Of a stretch of 52,847 nucleotides of DNA, positions 35,036 through 46,100 are shown piece by piece. The stretch's first letter is position 1. Each line of letters starts with the position of its first letter. A model generated the notes under the pieces. That model had not been told where the DNA came from and did no database searches. It saw only the letters and a program-made list of their open reading frames with translations. The stretch lies in the NCBI GenBank assembly GCA_945903635.1, contig CAMDOT010000012.1, positions 1-52,847 of the forward strand, in the 5' to 3' direction. Both the position numbers and the translations under genes were made by a program. The stretch comes from Rhizobium sp. Q54 (GTDB lineage: Bacteria > Pseudomonadota > Alphaproteobacteria > Reyranellales > Reyranellaceae).

Positions 35036-35950
35036 ATGACGGACAAGAACACGCCGGTGGTCGCCTTCGTCGGCCTGGGGTCGATGGGCCTCGGCATGGC
35101 GAAGAACCTTTTAAAGCACGGCCACAAAGTGATCGGTGTCGATCCCAGCGCCGCTGCACACGAGGCTTTTGCGGCGGCCGGCGGCACGACCGCCGCCACA
35201 CCGGCTGCCGCAGCAGCGAGCGCGGATGTGGTGGTTGTCGCCGTGGTAAATGCGCAGCAGGTCGAGACGGTTCTTTATGGCGAGGGCGGTGCCGCGGCGA
35301 CCTTGCGCAAGGGTGGCCTGGTCATGCAGTGCGCGACCGTTCCGCCAGCCTTCGCCCGCGCGCTGGGCGAGCGGTTGGCCGTGAGTGGCCACATGCTGCT
35401 AGACGCACCGATGTCTGGCGGTCGCGCCCGTGCCGAAAGCGGTCAACTTACCTTCATGGCCTCCGGCGCCCCGCAGGCCTTCGCGACGGCCGAGTCCATC
35501 CTGTCGGCGACCGCGGCGAAAGTCTTCCGCCTGGGCGATGCCGCCGGCATCGGCTCTCTGGTGAAGACGGTGAACCAGCTTCTGGCCGGCGTGCACATCG
35601 CCACTGCCGCCGAAGCCATGGCGCTCGCGGCGAAGGCCGGGGCCGACACGCGCGCCGTTTACGAGGTGATCTCGGCCAGTGCCGGCAATTCCTGGATGTT
35701 CGAGAACCGTGTGCCGCATATGCTCGACGACGATTTCTCCCCGCTCTCGGCGGTCGAGATCTTCGTAAAGGACCTCGGGCTGGTGCTGAATACCGGACAC
35801 GAACATCGCCTGCCGTTGCCCATGGCGGCAGCCGCTCATCAGCTTTTCCTCGCCGCCGCCGGCGCCGGTTGGGGCCGGCTGGATGACGCCGCCGTGGTAA
35901 AGGTCTACGAGCAGGCGGGTGACTTCAAAGTGTCGTCACCGAAGAAGTAG
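35036..35950 (+). CDS. ltnD: L-threonate dehydrogenase LtnD
   Basis: Oxidises L-threonate at C2 to 2-oxo-tetronate with NAD. The 304-residue beta-hydroxyacid dehydrogenase has the Rossmann motif FVGLGSMGLGMA (about 11-22), substrate loop DAPMSGG (about 123-129) and catalytic lysine K177 in GSLVKTVNQ. It starts three bases after otnI. Tartronate semialdehyde reductase is the nearest alternative in the same family; the operon partners favour threonate. Confidence 0.9.
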   Translation: MTDKNTPVVAFVGLGSMGLGMAKNLLKHGHKVIGVDPSAAAHEAFAAAGGTTAATPAAAAASADVVVVAVVNAQQVETVLYGEGGAAATLRKGGLVMQCATVPPAFARALGERLAVSGHMLLDAPMSGGRARAESGQLTFMASGAPQAFATAESILSATAAKVFRLGDAAGIGSLVKTVNQLLAGVHIATAAEAMALAAKAGADTRAVYEVISASAGNSWMFENRVPHMLDDDFSPLSAVEIFVKDLGLVLNTGHEHRLPLPMAAAAHQLFLAAAGAGWGRLDDAAVVKVYEQAGDFKVSSPKK

Positions 35951-35960
35951 ACTGGGGCCG

Positions 35961-37373
35961 ATGCGTCGTCAGCGTTTCACCAAGATCGTCGCCACGCTCG
36001 GGCCCGCCAGCTCGACGCCCGAGCGGCTGCGAGAGCTGTTCGAGGCCGGCGCCGATGTGTTCCGCCTCAACTTCAGCCACGGCGTGCCAGAAGATCACCG
36101 GCAGCGCGTCGCCCAGCTCCGCGCCCTGGAGAAGCACTACAATCACCCCATCGCCATCCTGATGGACCTGCAGGGTCCCAAGCTGCGGCTGGGCGTGATC
36201 GGCAAGCAGCCGATGGAGCTGAAAAAGGGCCAGAAGCTGCGCTTCGACATGGATCCCAAGCCGGCCACGACCAAGCGCGTCCCGCTGCTCCATCCGGAAA
36301 TCTTCAAGGCCGCCAAGCCGGGCGGGCTGCTGCTGATCGACGACGGCAAGGTGCGGCTGAGGATCATCGCCCACGACGAGGACACGATCGACGCCGAGGT
36401 CGAGGTGCCGGGCCAGATCAGCGACCGCAAGGGCGTGAACCTGCCCAACCTCGTGCTGCCGATGTCGCCGATGACACCGAAGGACCACAAGGACCTCGCT
36501 TTCGGCCTGTCGCTGGGCGTCGACTGGGTGGCGCTCTCCTTCGTCCAGCACGCCCACGACATCGCCGAGCTGAAGAAGCTGGTGGCCGGCCGCGCCGCGG
36601 TGATGGCCAAGCTCGAGAAGCCCGCCGCCATCGACCATCTCGACGAGATCATCGAGCAGAGCGACGGCATCATGGTGGCGCGCGGCGATCTCGGCGTGGA
36701 AATGCCGCCCGAGGCGGTGCCGCCCCTGCAGAAGCGCATCCTCGCCGCCTGCCGCGTGCTCGGCCGCCCGGCCATCGTCGCCACGCAGATGCTGGAATCC
36801 ATGGTCCATTCGCCGACGCCGACACGGGCCGAGGCCTCGGACGTTGCCACCGCCGTCTATGACGGCGCCGACGCGGTGATGCTGTCGGCCGAATCGGCCT
36901 CGGGCGACTATCCGATCGAGGCGGTCACCATCATGGACCGCATCATTCGCGCCGCCGAAGGCGATCCACTCTACCGTCGCCTGATGGATGCGAGCCGCCA
37001 CGAGCCCGAGGCCACGACTGCCGACGCCATCAGCGCCGCTGCGCGGCAATGTGCCCATACGCTGTCGGCGGCAGCCATCGTCACCTACACCAATACCGGT
37101 TCGACGACGCTCCGCGCCGCGCGCGAGCGGCCCGACGTTCGCATCCTCTGCCTGACGCCCAATCACAACACCGCACGCCGCATGACACTCACCTGGGGCG
37201 TCCATCCGGTTCATGCAGAAGACGCGCATAATTTCGCCGACATGGTGCAGCGCGCCGTGCGGGTCGCGCGCAAGGAAGAGCTGGCCAAGGAAGGCGAGCG
37301 CCTGGTGATCACCGCCGGCGTACCTTTTGGCACCCCCGGGGCCACGAATATCCTGCGGATCGCCTACGTCTGA
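35961..37373 (+). CDS. pyk: Pyruvate kinase
   Basis: Transfers phosphate from phosphoenolpyruvate to ADP to give pyruvate. The 470 residues show the N-terminal TKIVATLGPASS, RLNFSHG, the catalytic lysine segment VMAKLEKPAAIDHL, VARGDLGVEMP, the TQMLESM active-site stretch and a C-terminal regulatory domain. It follows ltnD by 10 bases. A pyruvate kinase linked to glycerate kinase recalls tartrate-utilisation gene sets (ttuD-ttuE). It could be a pathway-specific isozyme. Confidence 0.95.
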   Translation: MRRQRFTKIVATLGPASSTPERLRELFEAGADVFRLNFSHGVPEDHRQRVAQLRALEKHYNHPIAILMDLQGPKLRLGVIGKQPMELKKGQKLRFDMDPKPATTKRVPLLHPEIFKAAKPGGLLLIDDGKVRLRIIAHDEDTIDAEVEVPGQISDRKGVNLPNLVLPMSPMTPKDHKDLAFGLSLGVDWVALSFVQHAHDIAELKKLVAGRAAVMAKLEKPAAIDHLDEIIEQSDGIMVARGDLGVEMPPEAVPPLQKRILAACRVLGRPAIVATQMLESMVHSPTPTRAEASDVATAVYDGADAVMLSAESASGDYPIEAVTIMDRIIRAAEGDPLYRRLMDASRHEPEATTADAISAAARQCAHTLSAAAIVTYTNTGSTTLRAARERPDVRILCLTPNHNTARRMTLTWGVHPVHAEDAHNFADMVQRAVRVARKEELAKEGERLVITAGVPFGTPGATNILRIAYV

Positions 37374-37410
37374 GCGAAAGCCGGGGATAGCCAGCCCGGT
37401 CAGCTCGTAG

Positions 37411-37433
37411 CCTCCACAAGCAAACTTGTGAGG
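37411..37433 (+). promoter_or_regulatory. Hairpin covering a ribosome binding site
   Basis: CCTCCACAAG (37411-37420) pairs with CTTGTGAGG (37425-37433) with one bulged C and a CAAA loop. The 3' arm contains the GAGG that serves the GTG start at 37439. It could reduce translation of the small downstream gene or act as a stem after pyk; there is no T-run. Confidence 0.4.
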
Positions 37434-37438
37434 CAACC

Positions 37439-37699
37439 GTGAAACCACCGACTGACCGGCCCAAGGCCATCGCGCGGAGCGACCGGAGACTCGCCCTGAC
37501 GTGGCTGGATTTCCTGGTCATCGCCGCCACCATGCTCACCTTCGGGGCCGTCCTGATCGCGAACATCCCCAATGCCAAGTCCTCGGTGCGGACGGGCGTC
37601 TTGCCGACGGATGGTCCGATCGAGATCGGCCAGCTTCCCAACGACCCGGACCTTGTGCGCGCCCGCATCAGGCTCGCGAACGGCGGTCCCTGGAGCTAG
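37439..37699 (+). CDS. Small single-span membrane protein of unknown function
   Basis: An 86-residue protein: basic N terminus (about 1-21), one helix WLDFLVIAATMLTFGAVLIA (about 22-41), then a polar tail of about 45 residues containing GPIEIGQLPNDPDLVRARI. No family is recognised. It begins with GTG, preceded by GAGG at five bases inside a hairpin arm. It is the last gene of the acid-sugar run or an independent gene, convergent with the PaaK-like gene. Confidence 0.65.
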   Translation: MKPPTDRPKAIARSDRRLALTWLDFLVIAATMLTFGAVLIANIPNAKSSVRTGVLPTDGPIEIGQLPNDPDLVRARIRLANGGPWS

Positions 37700-37708
37700 C
37701 GCCCGCCG

Positions 37709-38998
<1,290 letters not shown>

Positions 38999-39001
38999 GA
39001 C

Positions 39002-41710
39002 CTACTCGTGCTGCCTTTCCTGAAATCCAAACCGACGATACGCGTAGCCGAGGCCGATCAGCGCAGCGCCCAGGCCGAGGAACGAGAAGACGCGCAGCAG
39101 GCCTGTCAGCCCGGACATGTCGATCAGGAATACCTTGGCGACCACGATGCAGACCAGGATCATGCCGGCGTGCCTGAACGCCGCAGCCTGGCGCAAGAAG
39201 CCCAGCGCCAGCAAGGCGACGCCGAACAGCAGCCACACGATCGAGTAGGTGTAGAGTTCCAGCCCGTCGGCGGCGAAGCCGCCACGTTCGAAGCCGGGAT
39301 CGAACAGGTGCCGGACTTCGAGCGAGACATAGACGAAGGCCAGGATCGAGGCCGCGGCCTCGAGCAGCAGATCGAGGTTGCGGTTGGCCTCGACGTCGAC
39401 CCAGCGTCGCGCGAGGATCGCCATCGCCGCCGGCACCGCGTAGGCCAGGAACAGGCCGTTGGCCACCGGCAGCCGCCCGAGCTGGGCCGGCTCGAACACC
39501 GGATTGGCGATCAGCACCTGGACGATCAACGCCGTCGCCAGCGCCAATCCACCGCTCAGCCGCCACGCCCAAAGGGTCACCGGATCGCGTTGCCGGCGCG
39601 TCATCCAGAGTGCCGCCAGCGCGAAGGCGCCCCAGATCGCTACATAGAACGAGCGTTCCAGGAAGCTCGCATCGGGGGTTTCCATCGAACCGGGCTGAAA
39701 GAGGCTGCGCACTTCGAGGGTCACCAGCACGAACGCCAGCAGCCCGACGGCGGCCTCGACCGCACGCACGAGCCGCGCGTCGCCGGTCGGGCGCAGGAAC
39801 CGCAAACCGACCAGGAGCGCCGCGATCGAAATGCCGTAGCCCCACAGGATCCAGTTGAAGAGCGGCGTGACGCCGAGCGGGTATTTCAGCACTTCGGGAT
39901 TGAGCACGAAACGCACGACCACGACCGCCAGCAACGGCCAGCAGAGCTGGCGCATGGCCCTGAGGTCGAGCGTCGCGGCGATGGCCGCCACTGCCGCAAG
40001 TTCGATGGCATAGGCCACCGTGATCCATTCGCGGCTGAGTTCCATCGGAATGGCGGCGGCGATAAAGAAAGTGACGCCGGCCGCCAGATAGCCCAGTGCC
40101 TCGGTGGCGCCGGTCATGCTGTCGCGCCAGCGCGCCAGCCGCTCGGCGCCGACCAGGAAGGGTACCGCGAGCCCGATGCTGATCAGGCCCCACGGCGTGC
40201 CCGTCGCCGTGCCGCGCAGCACGTACCAGCAGAGCAGGAAATGCGTGAAGGCGGCGGCGACGGAAAGCGCCGCCCAGAAACCCGGCCGTCCGGCGTTCCA
40301 CAGCAGAGCAAAAGCCGCCGCCGCGTAGAAGCCTCCGAACAGAAGCGTGAGCCAGCCGAAGCGCTCGGCGTCCCAGTCCGCGCCAGCGCCGCGTGTCGCC
40401 CCCCACCACAGCACGAGGGCCAGCAGCGACAGGCCCGGTCCAAGTGCTGCCGCGTACTGGAAGCGCGGCGTCCAGCGGCCGAGCGCATAGACCCCGGCGC
40501 CATGCAGCGCCAACGCGAGCCAGCCGGCCTTCTGCTGGCCGCTGTCATCGACGACCAGGCAGACCAGCAGCACGCCCGTGCCGGCAAGTGCTGCCCACAC
40601 CAGCGCCACGACGTCTTTCGGCGGATTTTCGTTCTCGCCCATCCGCTTCCAGGTCGCCCACACGAAGAGCCCGGCCACCGCGACCAGGAAGAGGCCGACC
40701 CAATGGAGCTCGTCGGCATCGTTCGTCGCCATCATCCATAGGACGGTCCACAGCGCCGAGCCCGCGAGAACACCCCAGCCCAGCGGCCACCAGCCCCTTA
40801 TGCGGATGACGGCCATCGTGCCGGCGGCGATCGCCAGCAAGTAACCAAACAGCACCGGCGTGTTGGGGTCGTTGCTGCCGATGATCGCCGGACTGGCAAA
40901 GCCGCCGACGAAGGCCAGGCCCGCGACGAAGATGCCGTGGCGCAGTGACACGCCGATGGCAAAGGCGGTGAGCGCTGCCGCACCGCCGCCGGCCGCCACC
41001 TTCGAGATCATGCCGTAGAGCGCGACGGCCGAGAACAACGCGCCATAGAGGGCGGCGACGCCGGCGGCGGCCAGCGCCTGGGCCACGCGATCGTCTTGGA
41101 CGCGCATCTTCTCGGCGCCGCCGATCAGCGCGAAGCCGAACAGCGCCGCCAGGATCACGCGCACCTCGGGCGAGAGATAGCCCTCCTCGATCGAGTAACG
41201 GACCAGGAAGATCGCGGCCAGCGCCAGCGTGATCGCGCCCACCCACAGGAAGGCGCGCGCGCCCAGCCGCTGCTCCCAACCGCCCTGTACCGGCTCGACG
41301 GTCAACGGCGGTGGCAGCGACGGTGACTCGGGCGCGGGCGCTTCCGTGGCGGCGAGCTCCTCGGGCTCGGCTGGCTCGAAGGGCGGCGCAGGCGGCGGCA
41401 CGGATGCTGCCTCGGCGGTCGGAGGCTCGACAACGAACGACGGCGGCAAGGTCTCGCCAGGCTGCTGTCCGGCACGCTGCTGCAATTCGGCTACTTCCGC
41501 CGCCAATGCATCGTTCTCTTCGCGCAGCCGTGCGATCCGGCCGAGCGCGACCGTGACCTGAGCAGCTTTCCGGCCGGCTTGCGCCACTTCGGCCGTCAGT
41601 CGCTCGTTCGCCTCGCGCAGCCGCGACGTGCGGACCAGCGCCACGATGGCGACGATCGGCGTGCCCAACGCCCAGGCGACGGCGAGAAGACCAAGAAAGA
41701 TCTCTTCCAC
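39002..41710 (-). CDS. DUF2339 polytopic membrane protein
   Basis: A very large (about 902 residues) inner-membrane protein. One N-terminal helix (about 6-22) is followed by a coiled coil (ERLTAEVAQAGRKAAQVTV, REENDALAAEVAELQQ) and a Pro/Glu-rich linker to about 140. The rest is some two dozen hydrophobic segments, as in DUF2339 proteins. The function is unknown. The GTG start at 41710 is chosen because GAGGAC precedes it by five bases and the protein then begins with the anchor; a longer frame upstream is composed of Arg/Pro-rich chance sequence overlapping the amidohydrolase. Middle gene of a three-gene run. Confidence 0.85.
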   Translation of the reverse strand: MEEIFLGLLAVAWALGTPIVAIVALVRTSRLREANERLTAEVAQAGRKAAQVTVALGRIARLREENDALAAEVAELQQRAGQQPGETLPPSFVVEPPTAEAASVPPPAPPFEPAEPEELAATEAPAPESPSLPPPLTVEPVQGGWEQRLGARAFLWVGAITLALAAIFLVRYSIEEGYLSPEVRVILAALFGFALIGGAEKMRVQDDRVAQALAAAGVAALYGALFSAVALYGMISKVAAGGGAAALTAFAIGVSLRHGIFVAGLAFVGGFASPAIIGSNDPNTPVLFGYLLAIAAGTMAVIRIRGWWPLGWGVLAGSALWTVLWMMATNDADELHWVGLFLVAVAGLFVWATWKRMGENENPPKDVVALVWAALAGTGVLLVCLVVDDSGQQKAGWLALALHGAGVYALGRWTPRFQYAAALGPGLSLLALVLWWGATRGAGADWDAERFGWLTLLFGGFYAAAAFALLWNAGRPGFWAALSVAAAFTHFLLCWYVLRGTATGTPWGLISIGLAVPFLVGAERLARWRDSMTGATEALGYLAAGVTFFIAAAIPMELSREWITVAYAIELAAVAAIAATLDLRAMRQLCWPLLAVVVVRFVLNPEVLKYPLGVTPLFNWILWGYGISIAALLVGLRFLRPTGDARLVRAVEAAVGLLAFVLVTLEVRSLFQPGSMETPDASFLERSFYVAIWGAFALAALWMTRRQRDPVTLWAWRLSGGLALATALIVQVLIANPVFEPAQLGRLPVANGLFLAYAVPAAMAILARRWVDVEANRNLDLLLEAAASILAFVYVSLEVRHLFDPGFERGGFAADGLELYTYSIVWLLFGVALLALGFLRQAAAFRHAGMILVCIVVAKVFLIDMSGLTGLLRVFSFLGLGAALIGLGYAYRRFGFQERQHE

Positions 41711-41736
41711 GGTGTCCTCGGCCGCCCGCCCTCCCC

Positions 41737-42972
41737 TTACTCCGCCGCGACGCGGGTGGGCTGGCGGACGAAGGCCGCGCGGTTGTCGTGGGCGACGAGG
41801 CCGCGCTTCACCACCAACCGGTGGTTCTCCTTGCGGGCGGCGCGCTTGATGTCGCCCAGCGCATCGCCGTCGCACAGCACGAGGTCGGCGCTGTTGCCTT
41901 CCTTGATGCGGCCCTGATCGGCCAGGCGCATCAGGTCGGCCGCGCTCGCCGTGGCAAAGAACAGCGAATCGCGGACCGAGATGCCGATGTCGCACATGTA
42001 TTCCAGTTCGCGCGCGTTCTCGCCGTGGCGGTTGTGCGGCGTGCCGGCGTCGGTGCCCATGGCGATGCGGCCGCCGGCCTTATAGTACATCTTGGTCGCT
42101 TCGATGTGGCGGTCGTAGACGCGGCGGGCCTTGTCGATCACGTAGTCGGGAATCGAGCGGTCGCCGTCGTCGTAGCCTTTCAGGATGTTCTTTACCGCCG
42201 CCAGCGTCGGCACCAGCCAGACGCCCCGCGCCTTCATCTCGGCGCAGCACTCGTCGTCCATGAAGATGCCGTGCTCGATCGAATCGATGCCGCCGCGCAC
42301 CGCGTTCAGGATACCGAGCGCGCCCTGGGCGTGGCTGGCGCAGCATTTGTGGAAGCGATGGGCCTCGCTGATGCCGGCCTTCATCTCCTCGGCCGAATAG
42401 TGGGCGTCCTCGGGATTGACGCCCGGCGTCATCACGCCGCCGGTCGCCATGATCTTCACCAGGTCGGCGCCGGCATGGACCTGCTCGCGCACCGCCTTCA
42501 CCACCTCGTCGACGCCGTCGGCGACACGCCCGTTGCGGTTGCCATGGCCGCCGGTCATGCAGATCAACCGTCCGGAGCAACGCATGGTCGGCCCCAGGAA
42601 CCTGCCGGCGTTGTAGGCATCGCGCATCGCGAACTCGATGTAGTCCTTGCCGCCGCAGTCGCGCACGGCAGTGACGCCGCCTTCGAGCGTGTTGCGCATG
42701 AACTCCATGCCGCGCACCGCGAGCTGGGCGGCGCTCAGGCGATCCTGCGCCGCGCCCGGATTGCCCTCGCCACCCAGGAGCGAATGGACGTGGCAGTCGA
42801 TGATGCCGGGGATCAGCGTGCCGCCGGAGGTATCGACCCGCTCGCCGGCGAAGCCCGCGAACTCACCCGCCGGCGCCACACGCTTGATCTTGCCGCCCTC
42901 TTCCAGCACCGCCTGCCCGTCCAGAACCTTCTCGCCATCGAACAGACGACCGCCGACATACAACGTAGCCAT
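41737..42972 (-). CDS. Amidohydrolase family protein (imidazolonepropionase/prolidase-like)
   Basis: A 411-residue metal-dependent hydrolase. Metal ligands are visible: HxH in GIIDCHVHSLLGG (about 59-71), histidines in CCASHAQGALG and IDSIEHGIF, and the aspartate in AMGTDAGTPHNRHGEN. This pattern matches the group that includes Xaa-Pro dipeptidases and organophosphate or arylamide hydrolases. The substrate is unknown. GGGAG lies six bases before the ATG at 42972. It begins the run with DUF2339 and PaaK-like genes and is divergent from the RND pump with about 210 bases between. Confidence 0.88.
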   Translation of the reverse strand: MATLYVGGRLFDGEKVLDGQAVLEEGGKIKRVAPAGEFAGFAGERVDTSGGTLIPGIIDCHVHSLLGGEGNPGAAQDRLSAAQLAVRGMEFMRNTLEGGVTAVRDCGGKDYIEFAMRDAYNAGRFLGPTMRCSGRLICMTGGHGNRNGRVADGVDEVVKAVREQVHAGADLVKIMATGGVMTPGVNPEDAHYSAEEMKAGISEAHRFHKCCASHAQGALGILNAVRGGIDSIEHGIFMDDECCAEMKARGVWLVPTLAAVKNILKGYDDGDRSIPDYVIDKARRVYDRHIEATKMYYKAGGRIAMGTDAGTPHNRHGENARELEYMCDIGISVRDSLFFATASAADLMRLADQGRIKEGNSADLVLCDGDALGDIKRAARKENHRLVVKRGLVAHDNRAAFVRQPTRVAAE

Positions 42973-43184
42973 ACCAAACTCCCAACCTGAAACGTGACAG
43001 GACTTTGCCCCCGCCCCTGCGGCGCGGCAAGCACCGCTATGCCCGGCATCCCATTCCCCTCTCGTGGGTTCAAGCGGCCTGCCGATCTTGACGCAAAGCC
43101 GACCGCATGGCCCCATGCAGCAGCAGGCGGGCGACGCGGCCGTCCAGCTTTACCAAAGCGCGTTTCCAAAGGGCCCGCATCGGC

Positions 43185-46100
43185 ATGTGGATCGTCAAGC
43201 TTGCACTGAACCGGCCCTATACCTTCGTCGTCATGTCGCTGATGTTGATACTGGCCGGCATCGGCTCGACCATTCGCATGCCGAAGGACATCTTTCCGGC
43301 GATTAACGAGCCCGTGGTGACGGTGCTTTGGCAGTATCCGGGATTTCCCGCCGCCAACATGGCCAACGAGATCACCGAATGGAGCGAGTTCATCACCTCG
43401 CAGTTCGTCGGTGATATCAAGCGAATGGAATCGCGCAACATCTTCGGCTACAGCATCGTGCGGCTGTATTTCCATCCGAACGTCGATATCGCCCGGGCCG
43501 TCGCGCAGGTTACGGCGGTTTCGCAAACGATCCTGAAACGGCTACCGCAGGGAACCACGCCGCCGTATGTGCTGATCTACGATCCATCGAGCGTGCCGGT
43601 CATGCTGGTGGCCCTCGCCAGCCAGACATTGACCGAGTCGCAGCTGTTCGATTTCGGTCAATTCACGGTCCGCCAGGCACTGTCGCCCGTCCAGGGAGCC
43701 CAGCTGCCGCTGCCATGGGGTGGCACGCCACGTGTGATCATGGTCGATCTCAACCAGGCCGCCATGATGGCCCACGGCGTGACGCCCAACGACCTCAATC
43801 GCGCCATGATCAGCCAGAACGTGATCCTGCCGACCGGCTCCATCCGCGTCGACCGGACCGAGTTCATGCTCCAGCTCAACAACAGCCTGCCGACCATGGA
43901 GATGCTCAACGCCATCCCGATCAAGGCCGTCAACGGCAAGCTCGTCTACATGCGCGACGTCGCCACCGTCCGCGATGGCTACCAGCCGCAGACCAACCTG
44001 GTGCGCTACAACGGCCACAAGTCGGTGTATCTGTCGATCGGCAAGAATGGCGATGTCTCGACGCTGAACGTCATCGCCGAATCCAAGGAAGTCCTGAAGA
44101 CCATTCCAACGCCGGGCGATCTCCAGTTCACCATCCTGTTCGACCAGTCCCTGTTCGTCCTGGGCGCCATCCAGGGTGTCGTGCTCGAGGGGCTGACCGC
44201 CGCCGGGCTGACCGGCCTGCTGATCCTGCTGTTCCTGGGCAGCTGGCGCGGCACGATCGTCGTCATCATCTCGATACCGGTTTGCGTCTTCACCTCGATC
44301 TTCCTGCTCCATACCACCGGCAATACGCTCAACCTGATGACGCTCGGCGGCCTGGCGCTCTCGGTCGGCATCCTGGTCGACGACGCGACCGTGACCCTCG
44401 AGAACATCCACCGGCACATCGGGATGGGAAAGAATCTCATTCGCGCAATCCTCGACGGATCCCAGGAAATCGCCATTCCGGCCTTCGTATCGACCCTGTG
44501 CATCTGCATCGTGTTCCTGCCGGTCGGCCTGCTGACCGGTCCGCCACGCTTTCTGTTCGTGCCGATGGCGCTCGCGGTTCTGTTCGCCATCGCGACCTCC
44601 TATTTGCTGTCGCGGACGCTCGTTCCCGTCCTGACGCATCACCTGACCCGGGGCGAACACCACGCCGCGGCCGAACCGCACGCGACGCCGAAACGCCCCG
44701 GAGCCTTCCGCCGCATTCATCTGGCGTTCGATGCCGGCTTCACCGCTCTCGCTGCCCGATATGTATCGGCCCTCGACTGGTCGCTTCATCATCCAAAAAT
44801 CGTGCTGGCCTCGTTCGGCATCGCGGTCATCCTCGCGGCGCTGGCCATTCCGTCGGTCGGCCGCGACTTCTTCCCGCCCGCCGACGGCGGCCAGCTCCGC
44901 CTGCATGTCGCCGCCCCGACCGGCACCCGCATCGAGGAAACGGGCGTCTATTTCAGCCGGGTCGAAGCGGTGATCCGGTCCGTGGCAGAGGGCGATGTCG
45001 ACGTCATCGTCGACAACATCGGCATTCCGCAGCCCAACAACCTCGCGCAGAGCGACAACATCACCGTCAGTTCGGCCGATGGCGAAATCCTGGTCGCCCT
45101 CAAGCGCGATCGGAAGCATAACGCCCAGGAATACATGAAGCGCCTGCGAAAGGTTCTACCGGAGCAGTTCCCCGAACTGTTGTTCTATTTTCAGCCCGGC
45201 GACATGCAGACCCAGATCCTGAATCTCGGTCTGCCGACGCCGATCGACATCAAGGTGTTCGGCATGGCCAGCACCGAGACGTTGTATGCGATCGCCCGGA
45301 AAATCGAGAAAAGACTGCTGGGCGTGCGTGGCGCGGTCGACGTCCATATCCAGCAGCGCATGGACCAGCCGGCGCTCAAGATCGACGTCAATCGGGAAAT
45401 GACGGCCAAGATGGCAACGGAGAAGCATGGCGTCGGCGACTTTTCCCAGATCGAAATCTCCAGGAATGTGCTGATCGAAGCCAGTTCGAGCATGATGGTT
45501 TCGCCGAATTTCTGGACCGATCCCAAATCGGGACATACCTACTACCTCGTCGTTCAGTATCCGCTGGACCAGCTGCGCACCATGGACGATCTGGCCAACA
45601 TTCCGATCCGTGGCAGCGGCGACGCCCAGACCCAGTACCTGTCGAACATTGCAGGCATCACGCGCGCGCAGATCCCCGCCCAGGTCAGCCACACCAATGT
45701 GCTCGTGACGTTCGACATCATGGCCAACATTCAAGGCGTCGATACCGGCACGGTGGCCGCGGCCATAAGCCAGATCGTCGCCGAAGTGTCGGCTGAAGCA
45801 CCCAAGGGCGTCTTCGTGGAAAGCGCCGGCCAGATCCAGACGATGGAGCGGGCTTTCGAGCAGCTCGGCCTCGGTCTCGCGGTGGCGATCCTGCTCGTCT
45901 ATCTGATCCTCGTCATCAATTTCCAATCCTGGGCGGATCCCTTCATCATCATCATGGCCCTGCCCGGCGCATTCTGCGGCGTCGTCTTGATGATGCTGCT
46001 GACCAAGACGACCTTCAGCGTCCCCTCGTTGATGGGCGCTATCATGGCGGTGGGCGTGGCGACGGCGAACAGCATCCTGGTGATTTCCTTTGCCAAGGAA

